This document shows, piece after piece, positions 8,907-17,546 of a stretch of DNA of 64,000 nucleotides. Positions within the stretch are counted from its first letter, which is position 1; each line of letters starts with the position of its first letter. The notes beneath the pieces were generated by a model. The model did not search any database and was not told the origin of the DNA. It was given only the letters and a program-made list of their open reading frames with translations. The stretch is taken from positions 1-64,000 of the forward strand of contig NZ_JAHKPI010000024.1 in the NCBI RefSeq assembly GCF_018860425.1, read 5' to 3'. The DNA comes from Marinobacter sp. F3R08 (GTDB lineage: Bacteria; Pseudomonadota; Gammaproteobacteria; Pseudomonadales; Oleiphilaceae). Both the position numbers and the translations under genes were made by a program.

Positions 8907-9614
8907 TCAGAAGCGATGCATGTTTTGGAGGCGACGGTGGTAATGGAGTTTGTCGTGCAGTCCTTTCATGGTTTTTACACCTTCACCCCGGGCCTTGTTC
9001 AGTGCAATCAGGGTAAGCTCGGCTGTTGCGAGGGCATCGGACGCTGCATGATGGCGTTCGCTGACTTCAAGACCGAAATAATCGGCCCAGTTGTCGAGTC
9101 CTTTGCCACCGGTTTTCGTATTGGGGAAAAACGCGGGCATAAGGTCCGCGACGTCCATCCAGGTGTGGGGCTGGCTGTAGCCCAGTTGCGCCTTCAGGGT
9201 CTTTTCGAGGAATTTCTGATCGAATGCCGAGTGGTAGGCCAGAATCGGGTCTCCATTCATCCATTCGAGCAAATACAGTAAGGCATCTTCAATTTCATGG
9301 CCCTGGGTGAGTGCTTCCGGACCAATTCCGTGAATGAGCACGGTTTCGCTTATATCCAGTTCCGGTCGTCGCAGAATCAGGTCGAACTGGTCACCTAGTG
9401 GGATGATACCGCCTTGGATTGCTACGGCGCCGATAGCGATGACCTGGTCCCGGGAAGGGTTCAGCCCCGTGGTCTCAAGGTCCAGGACGATCAGTCGGCA
9501 ATCGGTAAGCAGCTGTTCACCGGGTATTTTCGGATTTGGGAGATTGCCTGGATCGTGGCTACCAATCTTTCCACTCCGGCGATGCTCTATCCATTGTTTG
9601 ATCTGGTCCAGCAT
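8907..9614 (-). CDS. DnaQ-like 3'-5' exonuclease
   Basis: A 235-residue DEDDh exonuclease. Exo I is LDLETTGL, Exo II lies around ILAYHSAFDQKFLE, and Exo III carries the HHAASDALATAE pattern with the catalytic His and Asp. It resembles the DnaQ/epsilon fold, but it is not the polymerase III epsilon subunit: it has an N-terminal ~40-residue extension (WIEHRRSGKIGS) and no obvious C-terminal polymerase-binding region. It starts 17 bases after the DUF294 gene and is surely co-transcribed with it. The same pair beside the symporter genes is known in Pseudomonas aeruginosa (PA3232-PA3235 region). The nucleic acid or nucleotide substrate is unknown. Confidence 0.85.
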   Translation of the reverse strand: MLDQIKQWIEHRRSGKIGSHDPGNLPNPKIPGEQLLTDCRLIVLDLETTGLNPSRDQVIAIGAVAIQGGIIPLGDQFDLILRRPELDISETVLIHGIGPEALTQGHEIEDALLYLLEWMNGDPILAYHSAFDQKFLEKTLKAQLGYSQPHTWMDVADLMPAFFPNTKTGGKGLDNWADYFGLEVSERHHAASDALATAELTLIALNKARGEGVKTMKGLHDKLHYHRRLQNMHRF

Positions 9615-9631
9615 GTCGTTTTGCCTGAAGG

Positions 9632-11560
9632 TCAGAGTTGGTAGGTAACTTCGAGTTTCTGTTGCAACCGCTGTGCCTGTCTGAATGACTCCCGCAGAAT
9701 CCTGCGGTCGAGAGGATTCAGGTCATCGGGATCGATGTAGTTCGTCAACTCCTCCTCATTTGCCAGCATTTCCTGGTGGGCTCGCATCCGGATGGCCTGG
9801 ATCAGGCTGTATGCTTCTTTCCAGGCGTTGGCATCTTTCGGATCGAAGACCTCTTTGGTCACCAGTTCATCTATACGTCCCAGGGTGTTTGCCGTTTCAA
9901 CGCCATTCGCAAGGGCAAAGACTCTCACGGCTTCCACAAACGGTGCCAAGCCCTGGCGCTTGAGATCCAGGGAGTGTTTATTGCCTTCTGAAATGTATCG
10001 GAAGTTGCGGAACATGGTCAGCGGTGGTTTTCTCTGGAAGGCATTTCCGGCCAGCATTTTCTGGAACAGCGCGTTTTTTCGGATCCGCGTCAGGACCTTG
10101 TCCAGAAGACCATTTAAAGGCTCCATTGGTCCGTAGATGGCCCTCATATCCAGGAAAATGGAGGAATACACCAGATTTTGTGGCGTCGATGCGTCAATGA
10201 AACGGATAAACCAGTCGTCCCACTCCTTGTCGCTCAGGCAGAGTTTCGGGTTGCTGGCCATAATGTTGCCTTTGCAGAGGGTGAAACCGCATTCTGCAAG
10301 TTCGTCGTTCACCTTCCGGGCAAAGGGCAGAAGTTTTTCCCGTACCTGCTCCTCTGTCATACCTTCCGGGGTCTGGAACAGGATGCCATTGTCCTGGTCG
10401 GTCAGCAGGGTCTGTTCCTGGCGGCCCTCGCTTCCAAACGTCAACCAGGTAAACGGAATGCCCGGATCATTTTTCTTGATGTTCAATTCAAGAACCCGCC
10501 GAACCGTCACGTCGTTGAGTGTGGTGATAATCTTGACCACTTGCCCGGAATCAGCGCCATGGGCAAGCATTGCATCCACAAGGCGCGACACATCCGTGCG
10601 CAGGCTCACGAGAGTATGAAGATGGGTGGCAGTACCGATTGTCCGGGCGAGGTTAACCAGATCAACCCGCTGCAATGAAAATAAATCCCGTTCCGACACA
10701 ACACCAATCAGCTTGTGCTCATCGTCGGTGACGCATAGATGGGCAAAGTGATGCTCTGCCATCAGCATGGCAGCTTCGAAGGCATCGGAGTGCGACGGAA
10801 GGCAGCAAGGGTTCCTGGTCATTACCTGCTGTATCGGAGTGTCCAGTGGCGCGGTTCCCTCGGCGATCATGGTTCGCAGATCGCGCAGCGTAAAAATCCC
10901 TGTAGGGTATCGGTTTTCGTCGGTAACGATAATGCTGCCGACGTTGTTTTCATGCATGCGGGCCACAGCCTTGCGCACAGGCAGATCCGGTGAACAGACT
11001 ATCGGATTGCGCAGGGCGTATCGTTCCAGCGGAGTGTCCAGGGACGTACTGGAGCCTATTGAGGCCATGGCACTGGACTGTATGCGCCGGTTTACCTGAT
11101 CAAGCAGGCTACTGACGCCGCGCAGGCAGAAATCACGGAAGGGTTCGCTTTCGGAAAACAGGGTAACGAAAGCGGACTGACCGATGCTGAGACAGAACGT
11201 ATCGCCGGATGCCCGATGCAGTGTTCTGGTCGGCCGTTCGCCAATTATGGCAGCCAGAGGAAAGCACTCACCCTTGCTTATTTCAAACGTTGTTTCGGCG
11301 CGGTCTTCTTTTTCATTATGTCGTTCGCCACGAATCCGCCCCTGTTTCACTACGTAAAACCGTTTAACAACATCCTGATCGGGAGACAGAACGACATCCC
11401 CGTCAGCGTAGAACTGAATGGAGGCATTCTCGGCGAAATGCGCCAGATGCGCGTCATCCATGCTGGAGAATGGGGCGTGTTCCCGCAGAAACGTCATGAT
11501 TGCACGGATGTTCTGGGGGCGATCATTTTCCTGGTTCGCTGAGGCCATGTCCTTAATCAC
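9632..11560 (-). CDS. cNMP-binding, CBS and DUF294 nucleotidyltransferase protein
   Basis: A 642-residue multidomain signalling protein. A cyclic-nucleotide-binding-like domain (about 20-155) is followed by a CBS pair (about 175-300), then a DUF294 nucleotidyltransferase domain with GSEGRQEQ and TDQDNG, related to the GlnD catalytic motif. A DUF294 C-terminal helical domain ends the protein. This suggests a ligand-controlled nucleotidyltransferase; the substrate is unknown. The given start is a GTG; an ATG four codons on (11548) is also possible and neither has an ideal ribosome-binding site. It is followed after 17 bases by the exonuclease gene. The 158 bases upstream separate it from the divergent smr gene. 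Confidence 0.85.
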   Translation of the reverse strand: MIKDMASANQENDRPQNIRAIMTFLREHAPFSSMDDAHLAHFAENASIQFYADGDVVLSPDQDVVKRFYVVKQGRIRGERHNEKEDRAETTFEISKGECFPLAAIIGERPTRTLHRASGDTFCLSIGQSAFVTLFSESEPFRDFCLRGVSSLLDQVNRRIQSSAMASIGSSTSLDTPLERYALRNPIVCSPDLPVRKAVARMHENNVGSIIVTDENRYPTGIFTLRDLRTMIAEGTAPLDTPIQQVMTRNPCCLPSHSDAFEAAMLMAEHHFAHLCVTDDEHKLIGVVSERDLFSLQRVDLVNLARTIGTATHLHTLVSLRTDVSRLVDAMLAHGADSGQVVKIITTLNDVTVRRVLELNIKKNDPGIPFTWLTFGSEGRQEQTLLTDQDNGILFQTPEGMTEEQVREKLLPFARKVNDELAECGFTLCKGNIMASNPKLCLSDKEWDDWFIRFIDASTPQNLVYSSIFLDMRAIYGPMEPLNGLLDKVLTRIRKNALFQKMLAGNAFQRKPPLTMFRNFRYISEGNKHSLDLKRQGLAPFVEAVRVFALANGVETANTLGRIDELVTKEVFDPKDANAWKEAYSLIQAIRMRAHQEMLANEEELTNYIDPDDLNPLDRRILRESFRQAQRLQQKLEVTYQL

Positions 11561-11718
11561 TCGTTGATTATTGTTGTCCGCCTGAAGTGTAGTGTAGCCA
11601 AAGCATTCCTCACCCTACGATTTTGGTCGCAGGAGTTCTGACTTAGATCAGTTTTCTTTAAGGCCAGTGGACCGGGTGGTAAAGTCAGTCCCTGATACAG
11701 GTCATCAATTGTAATGCT

Positions 11719-12300
11719 ATGACTACCAAAGAAGAACGCCTCAGCTTCCTTGAGGAAATGAAAGACGTCCGGCGCATACGCAAACCAAATCGTGCCGAGG
11801 TGACGACGCCCCGCGAGCTGACACCTGGCCATCTCGAGCGCCAGAGATCTGCCGTTGAGACGCCTGTTCGAGACACCAATCCGCTGACCGCTGATATGGT
11901 TGAACCGCTCACGTCGCAGGATGTTCTGAGTTGGCAGCGGCCGGGTATCCAGCATGGCGTGTTTCGCAAGCTGAGGCTCGGTCAGTATCCAATTGAAGCC
12001 CGTCTCGACCTGCATCGGATGACGATTGAACAGTCTCGACGGGAAGTCTTCAGGTTCATTGGCGATTGTGTGCGCTATGGTTTGCGCTCGGTGATCATTC
12101 TGCATGGCAAGGGTGAGCGCAATCCTGATGGGATTGCCCAGCTTAAAAGCTACATCGCCAAATGGCTGCCCGAACTGGATGATGTGCTGGCGTTTCATTC
12201 GGCCCAGAAACACCATGGCGGTACAGGAGCGGTTTATGTAATGGTGCGCAAAAGTGATCGGGATAAGCAGCACAATCGTGAACTCCACGGGGGTCGGTAA
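11719..12300 (+). CDS. Smr-domain protein
   Basis: A 193-residue protein with a C-terminal Smr domain (about residues 95-180). The diagnostic LDLHRMT and HGKGE motifs and a closing TGAVYVMVRK are all present. The N-terminal half is charged and probably flexible. Small bacterial Smr proteins (SmrA and SmrB types) are nucleases; SmrB cleaves mRNA at collided ribosomes. Which type this is cannot be settled by eye. It is divergent from the DUF294 gene and about 60 bases before a small lipoprotein gene. Confidence 0.85.
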   Translation: MTTKEERLSFLEEMKDVRRIRKPNRAEVTTPRELTPGHLERQRSAVETPVRDTNPLTADMVEPLTSQDVLSWQRPGIQHGVFRKLRLGQYPIEARLDLHRMTIEQSRREVFRFIGDCVRYGLRSVIILHGKGERNPDGIAQLKSYIAKWLPELDDVLAFHSAQKHHGGTGAVYVMVRKSDRDKQHNRELHGGR

Positions 12301-12362
12301 CGGCTGTGATCCCAGACGTCCTTGACAGGAACTACCACAAAGCTTGAATGGAGATGTTTGTC

Positions 12363-12554
12363 GTGAAGAACTTTGTATTGATTGTTGTCGCTGTATTTGT
12401 CCTGGGGGGGTGCAAAGATCGAGTAATCTGGGACGACAAAGGCAAGGTCGAAGACGCCACAACGGATCGGGAGGTTTGGGATTCCAATGGTCAGATGGAT
12501 TCCGGTGAACGCAAGATCTGGGTTAACAAGGATGGCAAGGAAGTGATTCGATAA
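12363..12554 (+). CDS. small lipoprotein with three W-x-G repeats
   Basis: A 63-residue predicted lipoprotein when started at GTG 12363, which has GGAG nine bases upstream. ATG 12348 and ATG 12354 would only add a few residues. The signal peptide MKNFVLIVVAVFVLGGC ends in the lipobox LGGC with C17 as the lipidated residue. The mature part consists of three related units, RVIWDDKGK, REVWDSNGQ and RKIWVNKDGK, with Trp at 23, 39 and 53. This looks like short beta-hairpin repeats. Family and function are not recognised. Confidence 0.65.
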   Translation: MKNFVLIVVAVFVLGGCKDRVIWDDKGKVEDATTDREVWDSNGQMDSGERKIWVNKDGKEVIR

Positions 12555-12630
12555 ACCTGCCCTCCGCCGCAGGCGCGGTCATAATACTGGAACCTGGCAA
12601 AGGGCCGGGAGTTAAAGGGAGAGAGTAGGG

Positions 12631-13119
12631 ATGGCCGTGAACCTGACAGTCAATGGTGACGAGCGGTTGCTGGACATTGATGGGGATACGCCCCTTTTGT
12701 GGGTGCTGCGTGATGAGCTGGGACTGAAGGGCACTAAATTCGGTTGTGGCGCTGGTCTGTGTGGTGCCTGCACGGTACACCTGAACGGGCAGCCCGTGCG
12801 CTCGTGCTCTACACCGGTTGAATTGGCCTCGGGCGGTCAGGTGGTCACGATCGAAGGGCTGAGTGACGGCGATCGTCTTCATGCTCTGCAGGACGCCTGG
12901 ATTGAACATGGCGTTCCGCAATGTGGTTATTGCCAGTCCGGTCAGATAATGAGTGCTGTCCACTTGCTGGCCAATAATCCCACTCCGTCGCGGGGAGAGA
13001 TTGTTGCCGCCATGACAGGCAATCTATGCCGATGCGGCACCTACTCTCGGATCATTGCGGCGGTGGAATCTGTAGTTGTCAGCAACACGTCTGACAGCTC
13101 GCAGGGACGGGAGGCTTAG
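12631..13119 (+). CDS. iorA: isoquinoline 1-oxidoreductase-type iron-sulfur subunit
   Basis: A 162-residue small subunit of a molybdenum hydroxylase of the xanthine oxidase family. The plant-type [2Fe-2S] site is CGAGLCGAC followed by a Cys after [10 protein letters not shown]. The second [2Fe-2S] site is CGYCQSGQ with CRCGTY. Length and arrangement fit IorA-like subunits. It has no signal peptide, while the partner subunit has a twin-arginine signal, so export would be by hitch-hiking. The start ATG has GGGAGAGAG upstream. The large-subunit gene begins two bases after its stop. The true substrate (N-heterocycle or aldehyde) is not predictable. Confidence 0.85.
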   Translation: MAVNLTVNGDERLLDIDGDTPLLWVLRDELGLKGTKFGCGAGLCGACTVHLNGQPVRSCSTPVELASGGQVVTIEGLSDGDRLHALQDAWIEHGVPQCGYCQSGQIMSAVHLLANNPTPSRGEIVAAMTGNLCRCGTYSRIIAAVESVVVSNTSDSSQGREA

Positions 13120-13120
13120 T

Positions 13121-15325
13121 ATGGTGATGAACCGGCGGAGTTTTCTAAAGGTCAGCACCGGGGCTTCCGGCAGCCTGCTGGTTTCAATGGCATTGCCAGG
13201 CTGTGCCGGGATCCAAACCGGCTACGAACCTGATACGGGCAAGTGGCGGCCTGATGCCTGGCTGGAATTAACCGCGGACGATGAAGTCTTCTTCACTCTT
13301 GCCCGGGTTGAAATGGGGCAGGGTACCTATACCGGATTGACGACCCTGATCGCCGAAGAGCTGGATATCCAGCCCGACCGGATTAACCTCCGCTTCGCGC
13401 CGGTGGGAGCCGATTACCAGAATCCTCTGTACAAACTTCAGCTAACCGGAGGCAGTACCAGTATTGCAACCAGCTGGGAGCCCCTTCGAATGGCCGGCGC
13501 GAAAACGCGGAAAATGCTGATGAAGGCCGCAGCTCGGGTCTGGAACGTGAACGAAGCCGAGTGCCGGGCCAGTGAAGGGAGGGTGATACACCCGAACGGT
13601 ATTGATTTCATGGCTTATGGCAAGCTGGTTGAGTTGGCCGCAAAAGAAGACGTGCGTGGCGACGCCGTCCTCAAGCCGATGAGCGATTGGAAATATATCG
13701 GTAAGCATCGGGGCAAACTGGATGCTCGGGCCAAATCGACGGGAACCGCGGTTTACGGTATTGATGTGGATCTTCCGGGCATGGTGTACGGGGTGGTATC
13801 TCGGTCACCCCGTCGCGGGGGCCGTGTTGAGAAGGTCAACAGTGATCAGGTCCGGGCAATGACGGGTGTGCTTGATGTCTTCGAGATTGAGCGTGGCGTC
13901 GTCGTTGTTGCTGACAAGTATTGGCGTGCCCGGAAGGCACAGGATGCGCTTGAGGTAGATTGGGATTTTTCGGATGCAGTGTCTGTCTCTACGGATGATG
14001 TGTTTGATTCGTATCGTACCGCCGCTGATGACGATCCCGGAGAGTCCGAGCGTAGTGAGGGTAGTTTTGCCAGCGCCGTGGAGATGGGAGATCGGGTAGT
14101 GGACGCAGAGTACGCTCAGCCCTACCTTGCCCACGCTACGTTGGAGCCCATGAACGCCACGGCCTGGTACCGAGAGCATCGGATGGAAGTATGGGCCCCC
14201 ACTCAGGCGCCGGATCTGGGCCGGATCGCGGCAGCCAGGGCAACCGACCTTGGACCAGACGATATCACCATCAATACTACCTTTCTGGGAGGCGGTTTTG
14301 GCCGTCGACTGACCCAGGATTATATTGAGGAAGCGGCGGCGGTTGCCTATCGGATCAGACGGCCGGTCAAAGTCATCTGGTCCCGGGAAGAAGATACCCG
14401 GCACGACCTTTATCGACCGGCAATGTTGCACCGGATGAAAGCCAGCCTGTCTGGGAGTGAGCTGACAGGCTGGCATCACCAGATTGTCGGCCCACAGATC
14501 CTTGACTGGTATGTGCGCAATGCCGCGCCGGCCCAGTATCCCTGGGCACCGAAATTCATGTACGACACTCTGGGTACGATCGGGCTGATGGCCGAAGGCA
14601 TTGCCACACCGAAAGATATCTCTGCGATCGAGGGTGCCATCGAGTACCCGTACCGGGTGGCCAACATAGATATTCGCCACACCCACACCGATCCCGGTAT
14701 TCCCATTACCTGGTGGCGTTCAGTGGGCTATTCCCATAACGGCTTTGCCGTTGAAACCTTTATGGACGAACTGGCCCATGAAACCGGAGAGGACCCTTAC
14801 CAGTTTCGTCGTCGGCTGATTTCCCATGAGCCAAGGCATTTAGAGGTGCTTGAAAGGGCTGTCCGGCTTGGCGGTTGGCAGTCTCCTGTTCCACAGGGGC
14901 GGGCCCGCGGACTCGCGTTGTTCCGGAGTTTCGGAACCTATGTGGCGCAGGTGGTGGAGGCCGGGATCGAGAATGGAGCGGTCCGGGTGTACAAGGTGAC
15001 TTGTTCGGTGGATTGTGGTCAGGTCGTGAATCCCCGCATTGTGGAAGACCAGATTGAGGGCGGTGTTCTGTTCGGATTGACCGCAGCACTCTATGGAGAG
15101 ATCACGCTGGAAAATGGTGAAGTGCAACAGAGCAACTTCCATGATTACCCCTTGATGAGACAATACGAGCGTCCTGAGGTGGTGGTGGATATTGTTGAGA
15201 GCAACGAGTCACCAACGGGCGTAGGGGAACCGGGCGTGCCTCCGGTTATTCCGGCTCTCGGGAATGCTCTTTTCGCACTCACGGGCAAGCGTCAGCGGAG
15301 TCTGCCATTGAAAGCCCATGTCTGA
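13121..15325 (+). CDS. iorB: isoquinoline 1-oxidoreductase-type molybdopterin subunit
   Basis: A 734-residue molybdopterin-binding subunit. The N-terminus, MVMNRRSFLKVSTG, is a twin-arginine signal followed by a hydrophobic stretch ending in LPGCAG, so it is likely periplasmic or membrane-anchored. The conserved GVGEPG near the C-terminus carries the glutamate expected at the molybdenum site, and GGGFGRRL lies mid-protein. ATG 13121 was chosen because GGGAGG sits six bases upstream. The gene overlaps xdhC by eight bases. There is no FAD subunit in the locus, as in isoquinoline oxidoreductase, where electrons go to another acceptor. Confidence 0.85.
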   Translation: MVMNRRSFLKVSTGASGSLLVSMALPGCAGIQTGYEPDTGKWRPDAWLELTADDEVFFTLARVEMGQGTYTGLTTLIAEELDIQPDRINLRFAPVGADYQNPLYKLQLTGGSTSIATSWEPLRMAGAKTRKMLMKAAARVWNVNEAECRASEGRVIHPNGIDFMAYGKLVELAAKEDVRGDAVLKPMSDWKYIGKHRGKLDARAKSTGTAVYGIDVDLPGMVYGVVSRSPRRGGRVEKVNSDQVRAMTGVLDVFEIERGVVVVADKYWRARKAQDALEVDWDFSDAVSVSTDDVFDSYRTAADDDPGESERSEGSFASAVEMGDRVVDAEYAQPYLAHATLEPMNATAWYREHRMEVWAPTQAPDLGRIAAARATDLGPDDITINTTFLGGGFGRRLTQDYIEEAAAVAYRIRRPVKVIWSREEDTRHDLYRPAMLHRMKASLSGSELTGWHHQIVGPQILDWYVRNAAPAQYPWAPKFMYDTLGTIGLMAEGIATPKDISAIEGAIEYPYRVANIDIRHTHTDPGIPITWWRSVGYSHNGFAVETFMDELAHETGEDPYQFRRRLISHEPRHLEVLERAVRLGGWQSPVPQGRARGLALFRSFGTYVAQVVEAGIENGAVRVYKVTCSVDCGQVVNPRIVEDQIEGGVLFGLTAALYGEITLENGEVQQSNFHDYPLMRQYERPEVVVDIVESNESPTGVGEPGVPPVIPALGNALFALTGKRQRSLPLKAHV

Positions 15326-16313
15326 TCGTTCCATGGCCCATTCAGTGGTGACAGGTCGCGAGAGGATCCTGGACTGTATCTCTGCCTGGCTGGAGGATGG
15401 GCAGCGGGCCTGGTTGTGTACCATTGTAGAAACCTGGGGATCTTCACCGCGCCCGGTTGGTGCCTGGCTGGCGATTTCAGAGTCCGGCCACTGGAGCGGA
15501 TCGGTTTCCGGTGGCTGTCTGGAAGAAGATCTGTTCAGACGAACGGCGAACGATGGACCAGAGCGCCCGGTGTTGGTCGATTACGGAATCACCGACGATG
15601 ACAGGGATCAGTTCCAACTGCCGTGCGGTGGTCGGATTCGTCTTCTTGTTGAACCCTTTCAGGGCCAGTCAGGGCTGGATCACATTCAAGCGCTGGCAGT
15701 TGGTTTGCGCGCCCGTCAGCCGATTGTCCGCCGCGTTCCACTGAAAGGTACGGCGACCCTGGAGCATTCTCTGATCCGGGGAGGGCGTTCTGTTCGGTTT
15801 GATGGCGAGCAGTTACTTCATGCCCTGCAACCTGAATGCCGGCTGCTGTTGATTGGTGCCGGGGAAGTTGCCCGTCATGTTGCTGAGTTTGCAACCGCGG
15901 CGGATTTTGTTGTCACTCTCTGTGAACCCAGGGAGGCTTTTGCCGCGGGCTGGAGTGTCGGGCAGATTCCGCTGGAGCGTCGCCTGCCCGATGATCTGAT
16001 TTCGACGCAGTTCGGTGATGCCTGGTCCGGCGTTCTGGCGTTGGCCCATGACCCTCGAATCGACGATATGGGCCTGCTGGCGGCTCTGAACTCCAGAGCT
16101 TTCTACATTGGCGCCATGGGATCCCGAAAAACGTCGGAAGCCAGGCGGGAAAGACTCGCCTCCCTGGGGCTCGATAAGGTTGCCCTGGATCGGCTGCGGG
16201 CACCCATTGGTGTTGATATTCCGAGTAAGACTCCGGCAGAAATTGCCATCTCAATTGTTGCTGATCTTATTGCTGCACGGCACCATTTGCGGGGCGCAGT
16301 CTCATCCCTATAA
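15318..16313 (+). CDS. XdhC/CoxI-family molybdenum cofactor maturation protein
   Basis: A 331-residue XdhC-type protein. The N-terminal domain has ETWGSSPRPVGA and SGSVSGGCLEEDL, with the conserved Cys of the family. The C-terminal Rossmann-like domain begins around LLLIGAGEVARHVAEF and has IGAMGSRKTSEARRERL. Known relatives bind molybdenum cofactor, protect it and help insert the sulfurated form into xanthine-dehydrogenase-type enzymes. The eight-base overlap with iorB makes it the dedicated maturation factor of this oxidoreductase. Confidence 0.88.
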   Translation: MSDRSMAHSVVTGRERILDCISAWLEDGQRAWLCTIVETWGSSPRPVGAWLAISESGHWSGSVSGGCLEEDLFRRTANDGPERPVLVDYGITDDDRDQFQLPCGGRIRLLVEPFQGQSGLDHIQALAVGLRARQPIVRRVPLKGTATLEHSLIRGGRSVRFDGEQLLHALQPECRLLLIGAGEVARHVAEFATAADFVVTLCEPREAFAAGWSVGQIPLERRLPDDLISTQFGDAWSGVLALAHDPRIDDMGLLAALNSRAFYIGAMGSRKTSEARRERLASLGLDKVALDRLRAPIGVDIPSKTPAEIAISIVADLIAARHHLRGAVSSL

Positions 16314-16362
16314 TGGCGCCCATGGGAGTGTGATCTGCACTCTGAACCCCGGGAGAGAGTTC

Positions 16363-16989
16363 GTGTTTGATGTAACCCGATATGCGGTCGCCGCAGACTC
16401 GATTGTTGAGGCGGGTCGCTTCCTTTACCAGCAGGGCTGGTCACCAGCAACGAGCAGCAACTACTCGGCTCGTATCGATGCCGGACATATTGCCATTACC
16501 GTGTCTGGTCGCCACAAAGGGCAGTTGGGGGCTGGCGATGTCATGGTGGTTGATCTCGCCGGTCGTCCGGTACAGAGCGACTGCCGCTCCTCGGCGGAAA
16601 CACGGTTGCACACGGTATTGTATGAAGTGTTTCCAAACGTGGGTGCGGTGCTTCATACCCACTCGGTCAAAGCGACGGTTATTAGTCGGATGTTGCCCGC
16701 CAGTCAGCCCCTGAAGCTGGAAGGTTACGAGCTGCAGAAAGCGTTTTCCGGTGTTGACACCCATGAATCGGTTTTATCGGTTCCGGTATTTGACAACACC
16801 CAGGATATCGATGCGCTCGCAGAGCAGACCCGGGAATGGTTTCGGGCTCACCCGGAGCAGCCAGGCTACCTGATTCGAGGCCATGGACTGTACACCTGGG
16901 GCAAGACCATGGCCGACTGTCTGCGCCATGTCGAGGCGTTTGAATTCCTGTTTGATTGCGAGCTTGAAACCATGAGGATTCGACCATGA
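16363..16989 (+). CDS. mtnB: methylthioribulose-1-phosphate dehydratase
   Basis: A 208-residue class II aldolase-fold enzyme of the methionine salvage pathway. It dehydrates 5-methylthioribulose 1-phosphate to a diketo compound. The zinc-binding HTHS motif and a later RGHGLYTWG are visible. I set the start at GTG 16363, which has GGGAGAGAG a few bases upstream and gives the usual family length. An ATG-initiated reading from 16108 would overlap xdhC by 200 bases and is not credible. It is the first of three overlapping genes, mtnB-mtnD-mtnC, as in P. aeruginosa PA1683-PA1685. Confidence 0.9.
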   Translation: MFDVTRYAVAADSIVEAGRFLYQQGWSPATSSNYSARIDAGHIAITVSGRHKGQLGAGDVMVVDLAGRPVQSDCRSSAETRLHTVLYEVFPNVGAVLHTHSVKATVISRMLPASQPLKLEGYELQKAFSGVDTHESVLSVPVFDNTQDIDALAEQTREWFRAHPEQPGYLIRGHGLYTWGKTMADCLRHVEAFEFLFDCELETMRIRP

Positions 16990-17546
16990 CTACCCTGAGA
17001 ATTTTTGACCAGAGTCAGCCTGAAACGGCGCACACGGTCACGGAAAACCCGGCCGAGATCAGCAAACTTTTGGCTCACCACGGTGTTCGTTTTGAACAGT
17101 GGCCAACCAGGGATCTGCCCGCGGATGCAGCCCCGGAAGACATACTGCAAGCCTATGACGACGAAGTGGCAACGCTTAAGGCGGAGTGCGGTTTCATGAC
17201 CGCGGATGTGGTGAGCCTGAATCCGGACAATCCCCAGAAAGATGCGTTCCGTCAGAAGTTTCTCGATGAGCACATCCACAGTGAAGATGAGGTTCGTTTT
17301 TTTGTGCGCGGACAGGGGCTGTTCTACCTGCATTTCGGTAATGAGGTGTTTGCCGTGCTGTGCCAGAAGAACGATCTGATCAGTGTCCCTGATGGCACCC
17401 GTCACTGGTTCGACATGGGGCCGGAACCCGAGTTTACCTGTATTCGACTGTTCACCAACCCTGAGGGGTGGGTTGCTGACTTTACAGGCGAGGACATCGC
17501 TGGCCGGTTGCCGCGCTACGAGGCGCTGGCAGGAGGAGCGGAATGA
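16986..17546 (+). CDS. mtnD: acireductone dioxygenase
   Basis: A 186-residue cupin enzyme. It oxidises 1,2-dihydroxy-3-keto-5-methylthiopentene in methionine salvage, giving the methionine precursor keto acid and formate when iron is bound. Metal ligands are visible in HIHSEDEVRFFV (two His and a Glu) and in the later GTRHWFDMG (third His). Length is typical. It overlaps mtnB and mtnC by four bases each (ATGA), so the three genes are translationally coupled. Confidence 0.95.
   Translation: MTTLRIFDQSQPETAHTVTENPAEISKLLAHHGVRFEQWPTRDLPADAAPEDILQAYDDEVATLKAECGFMTADVVSLNPDNPQKDAFRQKFLDEHIHSEDEVRFFVRGQGLFYLHFGNEVFAVLCQKNDLISVPDGTRHWFDMGPEPEFTCIRLFTNPEGWVADFTGEDIAGRLPRYEALAGGAE

Noticed and set aside
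11557-12462. 301-residue open frame antisense to the smr gene
   Set aside because: The plus strand carries clear Smr motifs and the lipoprotein; the antisense product has no domain.
16108-16362. Upstream extension of the mtnB frame
   Set aside because: It overlaps xdhC by about 200 bases; the GTG at 16363 has a good ribosome-binding site and gives the family length.
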